A stretch of DNA of 64,000 nt from Caprimulgus europaeus (Eukaryota; Chordata; Aves; Caprimulgiformes; Caprimulgidae), in NCBI GenBank assembly GCA_907165065.1, contig OU015524.1, forward strand, positions 59,995,295-60,059,294, in the 5' to 3' direction. A model generated the notes under the pieces. The model had not been told where the DNA came from, made no database searches, and worked only from the letters and a program-made list of their open reading frames with translations. Positions 38,371 to 50,644 of the stretch are shown here, piece after piece (positions within the stretch are counted from its first letter, which is position 1; the number at the start of each line of letters is the position of its first letter). The position numbers and the translations under genes are program-made.

Positions 38371-40565
38371 GATATTAAACATATACTACTTAAGAGTTAT
38401 CTGGTACTAGCACCCACTTACTCAATAAAAATATCACTCTTAAGGACATTTTCTACATAACTTTTTTAACACACAAAACTTTCCATATTAAGTTTTATAG
38501 CAAGTAAACTCACAAAACTGTGATAGAGCATGCATGTCCAGTGAGGATCCAAGAAAATAATTGACTTCACTCTGTGGGTAACAGCATGCAAATGCTTAGC
38601 ATCAGCTCAGGATTATATTACCAGCTGAAAGATGTAAAAAGGGACTCAGCCAATAGCAATGTGTAGTTGCAAATGCCTAATGAATGCACCACTGGAGAAA
38701 TTTAATCCTTCTGGGTTCAATAGCTACAAAATCAAAAGACAATAGCACCCACACACATTAGAGCTGTTGTCTTTAGCTGGGGACTTTCTGAGATATAAAA
38801 TGGATAACAAAAATCTTTAAAAGACAGTTGAAACAGTTCCAAGTCTTGATTATTCTGTGTTTCTGAGTAGTCTAAATCAACCTGAGAAAGCAGAGTGTAT
38901 AAGAAATTTTTCTTAAAACAAAAGTGCTTTTTTTCTCTGAGCAGAGATGCCTCCAATAGTCACCTTTTCTAAACTAAAACTGAATATTTAACTTACTTAT
39001 TCTGACCTTTTACAGATTTAGTTGCTACTTGCATACATTGTACTTCAAAGACTTTTCTGTGCTTGGTCTGATACAGTGGAAACCTGCCTGGCATGTGTTG
39101 TCTGTCCCTTGTATGCAACTAAGATTAACAGATGCATGGTATCATGGCAAGTTTCATTTCATTAGTGGGAAGAAAATAAGGGCATCACACAGATACTTGC
39201 TATAAATTTTACTACAAGTTTCTAGTATCACAGTGGTTCTAAAATTGTCATATGCCAAATGGTTACTTGACTAAATTATCCTGAATAAGATTTGCTGGAA
39301 TTCCTACTGTGAGATATGGGAAAACATTCAATTTAATACAGATTTTCTAAAATCTGAGTTATTTTCAGAATAATTTTGCACCTACAATTGTCTTTTTTAA
39401 AGTCTCTTATTTAGAAAGGAGAGAAGAGGCAATGTTGTGTCATCAGTGGAGTCAGTAGTTTATTTAATAGATCAGTTTGAAGTGAAAAACAAACACTGGG
39501 AAACATTAGCTACAAGAATCAAATAACATTTTTCCCTCACTGATAACCATAGTTGAACTTGGCAGGTATCTTTATCTGATCCAAAATGAACATTAAAGAA
39601 AACTCTTTAGAAAAGAATTAAAACCATTCTGCAGGTATTTTTTTATTGTTATAGCCTAATTCTTACAAGCCTTACTTAAACACTTCAGTTATATGTGCTC
39701 AGAGATCTAAAAGTAAATCTAATGCCAAACAGATTTTTGCATCTTTTCAAGTGTAACTACATGTTAAATATCTAGGATTATTTCAACTGAAGAAATCTTT
39801 GGTATTTTTAACCCTCCCCGATCACCAAGTCACACCTGGACCAGGAAAAGCTTCATTTCTTTCAGGTATGTCCAATGTCACCCAGTTTTCCAGGCTTCCC
39901 TTTTACACAGATCTAAGATGTCCCAACTGGACAACATGGAGCTCTGTTTTGTAGTCCTAGAGCTCTGTCACCAACATGTCAACAGCGGTTCTCTGGCCAG
40001 CTGCTATGAGGTTGAACATGTCATGACTGAGGTCTGCTGGCCTTGCCTGGGATAATTTAACATCTTTCCTTCACCTAACTGCTATTCTGAAATAATAATT
40101 TGGCTGAATATGACCAAATTTACTTAAAATATTATGGCTGGTTTTGCTGACAGACAGCACGATAGCATAAATATACTTCCCTTATGAAACTAAGCCAAAA
40201 CCAGATTAAAATTCTATTTCATTTGACAGAGATTTTTATCTTATTCTGCTGTTATTGCTATCAGCACTGTATCATTCGAATCATCATGATTCAATAACTT
40301 TGAATTATTGAACATCAACAAGAGGTCAGAACAGGACATGTCTTTATACATTTGTCTGCAGGTGACTTCTGGGAGTAGGAGTGATCCACTCAACTAATTA
40401 TTTCTCAGTCTGAAAAGCCTTTAGAATATAAATAGTTTAAAAAAATTATTCATGTTGAAATGTAATCTTCTAAGCATGTAGACAACAATCAAGGCAGAAC
40501 TCATCACAGTTATTAAAAGTAGTAAGTACTAGCTTTTTACATATACCTACTGCCTCTTTCTGAAT

Positions 40566-40609
40566 TTGGATGATTGTTATCTGCATGTAATTAGCTGGTT
40601 GTATGAACA
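40566..40609 (+). repeat. 44-nt perfect inverted duplication, arm 1
   Basis: The sequence starting TTGGATGATTGTTATCTGC is the exact reverse complement of 42749-42792. Similarity stops abruptly at both ends. Confidence 0.95.
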
Positions 40610-42748
40610 AGAACCATCTTGATGTGATCCAATGAGATTTTGCAAAATAGTTTGGATTAAAATAGCATTTAAATGAGGTTGAGCTATTCAGCATTAAAAA
40701 ATGCTGGGGATAGTTTGTTACTGAAATCGCACTGAGTAATCTTATGTTGCCTGGCAGCTCCTGGGACAAGATTTATCCAGGCTCATCAAAACATGTCTGG
40801 ACATCCTTTATTTTTGCCCATGTATAGGAGAGGAGATGGGGGAACAAGGAAATAAGGGAGTAGAGAGCATCTGTTCAGATAGCACTCTCTCATAAAATGA
40901 CCTATTTCTTTTCCAAGCTATGCAAAGAAACAGCGTCCTAGTTTAAAAAGGAATGTCTACACTCAAGTTGAGCCTTTCCAAATGGGAGTGCATTCTATCA
41001 CAACCTCAGATAGAAAGCTAATTTCACCAATATGTAATAAACTATACTATTTTGGCACTAAATCTCAGATTTTCTAAAAGTTAAGAGATTTTACATATTC
41101 TCTTTCACGAAATTCAAGGGAATATTGAACTGTCTGAATAGGGTCACAGTAAAAGCCATATTCTTAATTACAGAAGCATACTTAAACTGGTATGAAATAT
41201 GACAGTAGCATGAAAATATACCTTAAATGGATTGTGATTATCATACTGCTAACTTAAAAATCAAATTCAGTATGCATGACTGAGGAAGAAGGGGAAAATG
41301 TTTTTTCCCATGTGATATATATTTCTTGACATTGAAAAGGAGGACTATAAAATAAAAAAAAATGCTGCTACAGCCCTGTCTGGTGCTACAGTTAGGTATA
41401 GCGGTGGTTTTATTTTGAAATAAAATTTATTTTATAGTGCTTTTTAATTTATAATATGGCAGCAGATAATGCATAGATCTATGATAAAGTCACTGATTCT
41501 GGTAACAAGATTCTGCATTTGAATATCTGCTAGTTTGCATTTCAATTACACCTGAATTACAGACAATGTAAACTGACAAATCTACAAAGTTAATTTTGTT
41601 TTGGCCTATGGTTTACAGCACTGGTAATGAAGTTGTTAAAGAAAATTGTAGTACTACTGCACTTCAATCATAGTATTATTTTTAAATTATAATATTAAAG
41701 GAGGAAAACATACTAAAAAAAAGAAAAAAGAAAATATTTTCTCTTAACTTTATGTACTGTACACAACAGGGTCAGTGGGAAAGGGATGAATAGAAAGATT
41801 TCTTAGCACATATGGAAGAAAATACAATGTATCTGGCTGGACACAAATTCAGAATATATATCCACTTTGCCTACCTATGTGGCCAAACAGCTCAACTTAT
41901 TTGTGGGCAGGCCAGTGAAAGAAAAAAAAAACATTTCTTAATGGGCTACTTATATGTCATATATGCTTACTTTAGTGAAAGAGAAAACACTTTGTAGGGG
42001 AATAACATTATGGCTCCAAGATTAAGTAAACTAACCATAAATAACCTGTTACTGAGGATGAAATGATGGTGTGCTCCTCATTGGCATTTTTCTTTTAAAT
42101 TTCTTGAGGAACTAACATAGAGTAAATCTGTATTTAATTTATTGAAGCTCACTGCTCTTTTTTTTTCATTCTTATTACATAAGTACACTTTGAGTTAAGA
42201 AATATTGGAATATTTTATTTCTTTACATTTTAGAACTGATTACAGTGCTCTTTAGACATAACAGATTTATGGTTGTGAAGCCTAAAATCCTCATTTTATT
42301 CACTTTACAGTCCCAGTATCAGAAACATCAAGAGGTGCCTCCACATTATTTTTCCCAGAAGTGACCTAGAGGAACATGTTTAATGCAAGGAAAAAAACTA
42401 GATCAATCTTTGTATTCATGTAAACTCTTGAGTTTGTGCTGGAGCTGTAAATGTGCTATTGCTTTGTGATTTTGACACTATCCTTATGGAAAATCAATTT
42501 GAATTCCCTGCACATAGTCAGACAAGCTTTGATATTGTCTGTATATTTGAAGTAACATATTTCTACCTGGGGAAATAGAAAATATTTAATATAAGTAATC
42601 CTGAGTTGGTTTTGGCCCTCAGAAGTGAGAAGCACTGCAAATAAATACCAGGTAGCTCATCCTAAGCAAATTTCCATTCAGAACATGCAATATAGTATAA
42701 AATATCCTAGAGATTATTATTTAGGATTCAGCATTTCAGAGTTAAAAA

Positions 42749-42792
42749 TGTTCATACAACCAGCTAATTACATGCAGATAACAATCATCCAA
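42749..42792 (-). repeat. 44-nt perfect inverted duplication, arm 2
   Basis: This is the exact reverse complement of 40566-40609. The shared segment is also seen as the common peptide FIQPANYMQITIIQ in opposite-strand frames at the two loci. The bases immediately outside do not match. Confidence 0.95.
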
Positions 42793-45700
42793 TGTCTTAT
42801 TGCTAATTAAAAAATAGAATCTATTTGACTCTGTGGTAGGTTTTTGGTTTTGGTTTTGATTTTTGTTTGGTTCTCTGATTCTATAGAGGGGAGACAAAGA
42901 CATTACTGGACAGGGAACTGATGGGTAGCTCATTTAATTTAAATTAATTAGCTCACCTCTTATAGTTCTAAGTAATCACCTTTTATCTATATGTGCCTGA
43001 CTGATATTCAACATACTGAACTTAAGTAATACCAACTGACCAATGGTATCCAATGGTATCCAGCTGATACCCTCACCAAATGTAGAGGATTCATCTCTCT
43101 GGTCTGCATGTCAAAGGCTGATCATCTTCTCTCCTTTGAGAATTGTGGTGTCCCAAAGTAAATGACTGTAACTGTTTAGCTGGATTTCTTTTCTTTGCCG
43201 TATACTGCTTTAAATGTATTTGAAGAAAATAGTATGTGCAATGTTGAGGTAGAATGGAAATAAAGAGAATCAGTTTGAAAAAATAAGTTCACTTATCACT
43301 GAAATATGGCCTCAAAAATGTTACATAGGGAGAAAGATTTGCCATCAGTGTTCAGCTCTGCTAGATTAAAAAAAGCCCCAAAATGTAAACTTAGAACGTC
43401 AATGAAGAAAAATAACTATATGATTATTTAAGAGTTTTTAGAACTAATTTGCTAATTGCAAGCTGGATAGAACATAGGTGTTTTAAAAAGGCATTGTTCA
43501 ATCCTGAAAAAATCTTAGCTCTATACACACTTTGTCTTTGCCTATAAGGCTTCCTATAAATGTGTACCTTGCTGTTCTGCATGAATAGAAACAGTCTGAC
43601 TTTACGAGGCCTAATAATCTCACATTTTTTCTTACTCTTGGAGAAACTGGGATTCTTCTTTGAATTATTTGTTATAAGAGATTTGAACATGAAAGTCAGC
43701 CCTAGAAAGGTCCAACAGTTCAGTCTCCACACAAAAGATGTGCGTTTCTCCCTCTCTTAAAAAATTCATATGCCAACTCAAAATGAAACAGCTTTCAAAA
43801 GGTGAGATACTGAAAACTTGTCATAAAATACAGATCAAGAATTTACCCACAGGAATGAATCATCAGGTCATTCAAAAATGAGATGAATTTGAGACTGGAA
43901 AAATAGTGAAGTGTTGTTGCAAACTTTGTACAGTGAATTAGTCACCAGGTCTAGGAGGAAAAATTGTATCCCTCATGACAGTGTTAGAGTAATAATATTG
44001 CCAGTATATTTCAAAGTTAGTTTATAAGCATCTAATTTTAAATGTCTTCCATATTAATCTTGAAGGATAAATGAAATAGCACTTTTAACTAATTCAAACA
44101 TGTCAGGAAGCTTACTCAGAAGTCCTCAGCTTCACTGGCCTATCTGTACCTGTAGTGAACTTGTACATCATGCTTTGTGCTTCCCAACAAACCAAAGAAA
44201 GAAGTGAAGTGGAAAGTGAAATGCATAACAGTGAGCAGTATCCGAGAGACTTGCAAGCAGCATATTGAGTTCCAGCCACAGGTTGGGGGTCACAGCCTTC
44301 AACTTTAGGGGCATGAAAATTTCATGCATCAGTGCCTACCTACTTTTGTAACAGGTGCTAAATAAATCCCAATAAAGATAATTTGATTTCTGAGAAATCA
44401 TATAAAATCACAGAACTAAATTAACTTGGAATTTATTAAGGCTTTGGCTCTACTTTCACTGTGTTTTGAATGATTTTCCTTTTAAATCCCTTGCCCAGCC
44501 TTTTCATTTTACTGTTGTTGGTTGCTATACAGAAGATAAAAGAAACTGAGTAATCCTTTATACATGTTTTTTTAATTGCTTCTATATTTGTTTTCACTCT
44601 CATCTTGAAAATGAATTTTGGGTAAGCACATGACAGCAACCCTCATCCTGTGTGCCAGCATCACTGGCTGCATTACTCCATTCACACCAATTCCCTGCTG
44701 CACTTGGGTATCCTTTTCCAAAACCAGAATGAAAGAAATGTTTTATTTGCTCATCTTCAGTAAGCCAGCATTGCCTTTCTCTAACAAAGCCATCATTTAT
44801 GCCATTTAATAGTTAGCTGCTCTTTCATTTATTTATTTATTTTTTTTCTTATCAGATATGACCTTATTGGGTGCCAAACTAGGAGTATTTTGCATGGATT
44901 TTCTGCACTGATTTAAACTACTGAGCTGAATTAATTGTTTTCCACTGGAAGATAGGAAATGTTTTCAAAAAACTGCTGTCTAATATATCAGTATTAACTA
45001 TCTCAGCAATCTGTACTGATTTACTAGAAGTCCTTCAATACCAGGGTCAATTTTCACTAATAATTTTGTCTTCTAACAGTTTTTTAGGAGAATTTTCTTT
45101 CCTTTACTGAATGCATTGTAAACCATTTAATAAATGAAATGACTGCAAATATCAAACATTCATGTTCTTCAGAAGACCATAGCGAGTTATATATGTTGAA
45201 ACAACATTCAGATTATATACAGGTTGAGTTATGAAACATCAGCTTGCAGTACAAATTATTTCATTTCACTGTTAGTAACTCTGTATTACTAGCATTTGAT
45301 GAGTATTTCTTATGTTCAGAGATTTAAAAAATGGGTCAGATATCATCAGACATTTAATCTTTGTAAAAACAAGGAGGCAACCAAAGTTGTTTCTGTGGCA
45401 TAAGGTGTAGATGGAAAAGTTAACGATGCACACAACAGGTTTTGATATAATTTTTAAATTTTTTTGTTTGCTATCCTTCAAAAGTGTTAGTCAGTTCCAA
45501 AGGGAGGGCAGCAGGTAGTCCCCATCGTCAAACTCAGTTGGTCCTTATACCATACAAATTTCCAAGTCTTGTTCTTTTTGTCTAAATACTGATCTGACTC
45601 TACTTGCTTAGCCAAGCAGATGCTGTATTCTCACAAGGGGAGCTGTCATATTTCAGGCAATTTTCTGCTCCTGCTGTGCAAATACTCTATTTCACTGTCA

Positions 45701-46102
45701 CTTGTTCTTCCTCTCCAGAATAGAAACAATTCAAGTAGCAAAAGACCCTTCATAACAATTAGGCTATAAGTGTGTAAAAACACAGGAAATTCAAGAACTC
45801 ATATTACAAAAGAAGAAGGAAAAATAAACATTGCTCATCTCTCAATCAATATCACAGAACTGAGATGGTCTTAATGTCTCCCTTATATCTATTATCTTTC
45901 AACTAATTTGCCAGTCATTTCCATCACTCAATACTTATCTAATTTTAAATAGTCTATAACTATTTTAACTCAATGGATTTTCTGAAACATAAAGGATTCA
46001 TCACATTTAATAATAATAATAAAACCATAACTATTATTTAGATGAAGTGTACTTTTGTTCAGCAAGAAGATACAGAAAATCTTATAATTCAAAAAGTCTT
46101 AC

Positions 46103-46168
46103 CAAGTTCAGCAGCATCAGATGCTTTTCCTTGAGGAAACCATTTATTTTACAAAGATAACAAGCAAA
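46103..46168 (-). CDS. Weak candidate exon (66 nt, 22 codons), minus strand
   Basis: Read on the minus strand, a pyrimidine tract ending ATTTCATCTTTCAG precedes 66 nt that end in TTG followed by GTAAGA. Only the first frame is open (22 codons, beginning FACYLCKING). No family recognised, no codon bias visible, and no partner exon. Short candidates like this are expected by chance. Confidence 0.15.
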
Positions 46169-47011
46169 CTGAAAGATGAAATAAAGTCTGAAAATGAATA
46201 GGTACTAATTTCACCACTGATTAATTCTGCAGCTAGTTTCCCATTGGTTTTACAGGAAAAAGAACTGGTCATATGGGAAAATATAATTTTGAAGAAATTA
46301 ATTAGTCTTTTTACTGAAATTTTGAAATTGTTTCTGTTTTTTTCCAGTCTTAATTTTTCAGTACACAACCAAAAAAAGTATTAGAAATTCAAAGGAAAAG
46401 TATTTTAGATAAGGAGTGCTCATTTCAGAGCTGATGATAGATGCTGTTAAAGAATGTTTTACTGTGGCCAAAATACGACATAAGGAAAATTACTTTCAGT
46501 AACTAGAAATTAAGAAGGAGATACTGAGTAATGAGAAAACAATAGCAACAACAACAACAACTGAACATGACAACTCCTACCAGAAGACTCACACAGAATA
46601 AGCTGGAAACAATGTCAGTAGAGTCTTCTTTCCAAAAGTGAGTAAATTGAGCTCCTAGCCATAGTTATTTTCTCCAACTTCAGAGGTTCTAGAGGATCCA
46701 GGACATTTGCAGAACAACTTTTGTGCAGTCTGCAAATCTTTTTGTTTTCCTGTCATGTTTCCCAAAACACTGCAATCTTGCCTTTGTCATATAATATTAA
46801 AGTACAATATTGACTTCTGAAAAAAACTATCCTGTTTCCTGAGGGAGGAGTTTCTCAACAAGGAAAAGCAACAAATATTTCAACCCTTTCAGAGAGGGAT
46901 GATTTTAGCAATTTTCTGTATCCAACATAGCATAGCAGGAAATGAGGAAAATAAGAGAAAAAATGCAGTTCAAAAAGCAGTATTTGCAGCAATGAGTAGA
47001 AACAATATGTA

Positions 47012-47604
47012 TGTATTTGGTCTGGCTAGGATAGAGTTAACTTTTCCCATAGCAGACCTCATAATGCTGTGCTTTGTATTTGTAGACAGAATCATGTTGA
47101 TAGCACAATGTTTTGGCTACTGCTGAGCAGTGCTCCCACAGCATCAAGGTTGTCACTCCAATCCCACTCCTTCCCAAAGACAAGTAGGCTGCGGGTGGGC
47201 AAGAGATTGGGAGGAGACATAACCAGGACAGCAGATACAAAATGGCCAACAGGATGTTCCATACTTTACGATGTCGATGTCATGATCAGCAATAACAGCT
47301 AAGAGACAGGAGGAGAAGGGGTAGGGTGAGTGCATTAATTATGAAGGTATTTATCTTCTGAAGCAACTGCTATGTGTACTGAGCTACTTCCTAAGAAGTG
47401 TCTGATTATCCTGCTGTTGGGAAGTAGAGAATAAAACTTTTTGGTTTTCTTTCTTCTGCATGTGGCCTTAGCTTTTCTTTATTAAACTGGCTCTATCTTG
47501 ACATATTAGTTTTTCATCTTGTTTTTTCCCCTTGTCCTACTGAGATGGGGGAATGAGAGAGTGGCTTGGTGGGCACCTGGCAGCCAGTCAAGGTCAACAC
47601 ACCA
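47012..47604 (+). mobile_element. Solo LTR of an avian ERVL-like endogenous retrovirus (second family)
   Basis: The segment starts TGTATTTGGTCTGGCTAGG and ends in AACACACCA. It contains the landmarks of an avian ERV LTR in plus orientation: 'tggctactgctgagcagtgc', 'cacagcatcaagg', an AATAAA-type signal (GAGAATAAAAC, about 47429-47439), and a 3' block (GAGAGTGGCTTGGTGGGC...CCAGTCAAGGTCAA) shared with the 3' end of the LTR at 25535-26667. No internal retroviral sequence flanks it. Target-site duplications are not visible. It is diverged and thus not recent. Confidence 0.8.
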
Positions 47605-48283
47605 GAGTGCACTGCACTATGGGATAATTTTTGTGATTAAGAATGTAACACTAAAATTTACAGAGTGTGATTAGCATAAGGATCTCCAGAACAGCACTTC
47701 CAATTTGTATAGAATGCATTTTTTATTGTACATCTGCCTCTTCCACCCCATTTAAACCTGGATTGCAATATTCTTTACTCTTCTGGTGGTGCAGCATACT
47801 GCTGATGCAGAAAGAGCACTCGAACAAAAGAACTTCCTCTTTAAATCTGCTCCTCATAGAGTCATGCTGAATAAACGAAAGAGGAAAACATGAGTATGGC
47901 AATGATACTTTCCCTACAAAACTATTAGTTCATACTTGCTTCATACAAAATTGCTTACCTTGAGGACAAACTGTGCTTATACCAATGAAGAAATTATCCT
48001 GGATCATGTTCTTTCCCATTGTGTTGTCCACTGGGGACAGTTAAGTTATCCTAGATTGTATCTGGGTTAAAGTTACATATGTTTAATAAAGAAATTTAAG
48101 TAACTGGAAGGACACTGAAAGTGGCTCTGTGCTAATCTATGAGAATATTTAACCTACTTAAAACCCATTTGCAGTTCATCTGGCTGTTGCACTTAATGTG
48201 TCCTGGTCCAGAAGCCAGTTTTCAAGAAACACTGCTTTGTCCGCTTTGCTAACCAGAGCAGTGGAGTCATGTCCTTTTACTAG
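47605..48283. other. Unique spacer between two LTRs
   Basis: About 680 nt of AT-rich DNA between LTRs of opposite orientation. No retroviral gag, pol or env motif is seen, so the two LTRs do not bracket a provirus. Confidence 0.5.
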
Positions 48284-49436
48284 TGTGGTGGGTTGACCCT
48301 GGCTAGAGGCCGGATGCCCACCAAAGCCCACTCTATCACTCCCCCTCCTCAAATGGGCAGGGGGAGAAAAATATAATGAAAAGCTCGTGGGTGGAGATAA
48401 GGACAGAGAGAGATCACTCACCAATTACTGGCACGGGCAAAACAGACTCGACTTGGGGGAAAAAACAAATTTACTTTATTACCAATCAAAATTAGAGGAG
48501 AATGAGAAGTAAAACCAAATCTTAAAACACCTCCCCCATCCCTCCCTTCTTCCCGGGCTTAATCTCTTTCCCGATTTTCCACCTCCTCCCCCCAGCAGCA
48601 CAGGGGAGCAGGGAATGAGGTTGAGTTCAGTACCTCACATGTTTCTGCCACTGCTTCCTCCTCAGGGGAGGACTCCTTCCCCCACACCATCGTGGGGTCC
48701 CTCTCACGGGAGACAGTCCTCCATGAACTTCTCCAGCGTGAGTCCTTCCCATGACTGACAGTTTCTCACAAACTGCTTTAGCATGGGTCCATTCCATGGT
48801 GTGCAGTCCTTCAGGAAGGGACTGCTCCAGCGCGAGTCCCCCACGGGGTCACAAGTCCTGCCAGCAAACCTGCTCCGGCGTGGGCTCCTCTCTCCACGGG
48901 CTACATGTCCTGACAGGAACCTGCTCCAGCACGGGCTTCCCGTGGGGTCACAGCCTCCTTTGGGCATCCACCTGCTCCGGCGTGGGGTCCTCCACGGGCT
49001 ACAGGTGGTCATCTGCTCCACCATGGACCTCCATGGACTGCAGGGGGACAGCCTGCCTCACCATGGTCTTCACCACAGGTTGCAGGGGAATCTCTGCTCC
49101 GGCGCCTGGAGCCCCTCCTCCCCCTCCTTCTTCACTGACCTTGGTGTCTGCGAAGTTGTTTTCTCTTACATCTTCTCACTCCTCTCTCCAGCTGCAAAGT
49201 GTGCAGCTTTTTTTTCTCCCTTCCTTTTTTTTCTTAATTATGTTATCACAGAGGCGTTACTGATTGGCTCGGCCTTGGCCAGCGGCGGGTCCGTTCTTGT
49301 AGCCGGCTGGCATTGGCTGTGTTGGGTCGGACATGGGGGAAGCTTCTGGCACCTTCTCTCACAGAAGCCACCCCCATGTGTGTCCCCCCCCTCCCCCCCC
49401 GCTGCTACCAAAACCTTGCCGTGCAAACCCAATACA
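48284..49436 (-). mobile_element. Solo LTR of an avian endogenous retrovirus (family copy 2, minus strand)
   Basis: On the plus strand it runs from TGTGGTGGGTTGACCC to CAATACA, the reverse complement of the LTR at 25535-26667. Of the three copies it keeps the most CpGs, which suggests it is the youngest. The degenerate tandem block lies at about 48690-49110, with repeated TGCTCC.GCGTGGG cores. Frames of 170-220 codons (48751-49445) run through this block and are not viral proteins. No internal retroviral sequence adjoins it. Confidence 0.88.
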
Positions 49437-50180
49437 AAGATATAAATATTTTTGCAGATACAGCAATGTATTTACTGAACTAAAGTATCTTACTGCTTTA
49501 TTTACTGTTCCTGTGATGGAATGACTTTTTAAATATCCCTTTCATAAAACTGCAAATACTCTAACTTGGTAATGATTTTGCCATGCAGGCATCTTGCCTT
49601 CTGTAGAAGTTATGATAATTTATTATAGAAAGCTTTCATCACTTGTCTATACAGCAGAGTAGAATTATGCTTTTCTCACCTCCTATCTGGTAGTTTCTTT
49701 TAGGATTACAGTTTCTCTCTAGCGATGTACATTAAAGAAGTTATAGACATTCTAGTGTAATTTTTGTAGTTAATTTTTAGAACAACTCTGTCTTCAAATG
49801 TGCGGAGCTTTGCACTTCAGAGATGTTAAATTCCCTCCAAGGCACAGAAAACATAAACCTCTCAGGTTCCTTATACTTTGAAGATGGCATTGAAAGTACT
49901 AGTAACTGAGAAGAGAAGGAAAGAAACTTCACAAGTTGACTGTTTTTGTCCAATTTTCAGTTTAGTAGATAATACTGCCTAACAAATAAATTGGAGCAGG
50001 GATTAGGGAGCAATGGAATACCTTTGAGGAAACAGCAGTTGAGCAACTTTTTTTCTACCTATCAAGTCTTCGTGTTGCTGGGATTGATATGCGAACTTAT
50101 AAAATATAGTTAGATTTATTCATTTATTTTATGTATTAAGAATTAGATTTTAGAAAATAAGCTTAGCTTCATTTTGTCTC
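49437..50180. other. Unique spacer
   Basis: About 740 nt of AT-rich DNA between two LTRs of different families. Nothing recognised. Confidence 0.5.
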
Positions 50181-50644
50181 TGTGTTAGGTGGGAAACTTC
50201 AAGTTTAGATCATTTTGTCTGTGTTAAGTGGGAAACTTTTACAATAACTAACAAGCTATTCCACACTATCAGCAAAGGCCTTGCGGTGCCTGGTATGTGA
50301 GCAGTCTGGAGCAAGGTAAGAAGGAACTGGTGTGCAGCACCTGCAGTCTGAAGCAAGAAAGCTGGCTTTGTTTTGTCTAGAGGTCTACAAGGGTGTTAAC
50401 GAGCGTCAACAGGAGGCAGTGCGCAAGCGTGAATGGGAGTGAACTTCCGTTAAAATTTTTTTTGAACTAATTAGCTTAACCCATCCTAAATTTAATGAAT
50501 ATATATGTGTGTGTACTTTAAATAATGCCTTTGTAAAAGAGTGGGTGCGCAGGGCCTTTATGGAGCGATCCACCCCGTCACCTGCTGGCGAATAAAACAT
50601 ACCTGCTTTATAACTCTCTACGAGTTGTAAGGTTCGATTCCACA
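50181..50644 (+). mobile_element. Solo LTR of a third endogenous-retrovirus family
   Basis: The segment starts TGTGTTAGGTGGGAAACTT and ends TTCGATTCCACA. It has the U3-R-U5 look of a retroviral LTR: a TATA-like ACTTTAAATAATG (about 50515-50527), a CpG-containing block (GCGCAGG, GAGCGATCC, CCCCGTCACC), and the polyadenylation hexamer AATAAA at 50591-50596 followed by a short U5. CpG density exceeds that of the flanks. The first 28-30 nt are duplicated 39 nt downstream (TGTGTTAAGTGGGAAACTT at 50220). No internal proviral sequence and no clear target duplication. The class is uncertain. Confidence 0.68.

Larger units (their letters stand above)
38371..47011. other. Long unique stretch, no gene recognised
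   Basis: 8.6 kb of AT-rich DNA in which I recognise no transposon except the flanking ones. Notable contents are the two arms of a 44-nt inverted duplication (40566-40609, 42749-42792), a CCAATGGTAT tandem pair near 43041-43060, an ATTT repeat near 44828-44850, a CAA repeat near 46545-46560, and a weak minus-strand exon candidate at 46103-46168. Open frames do not exceed about 102 codons. Confidence 0.45.

Noticed and set aside
47012..49436. A provirus bounded by the LTRs at 47012 and 48284
   Set aside because: The LTRs belong to different families and opposite orientations, and the 680-nt spacer has no gag, pol or env motifs.
48751..49445. 170- and 220-codon frames inside LTR copy 2 as viral or host proteins
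   Set aside because: They read through the degenerate tandem block of a solo LTR. The same block gives frames on both strands in all three copies, as expected for a repeat whose period limits stops.
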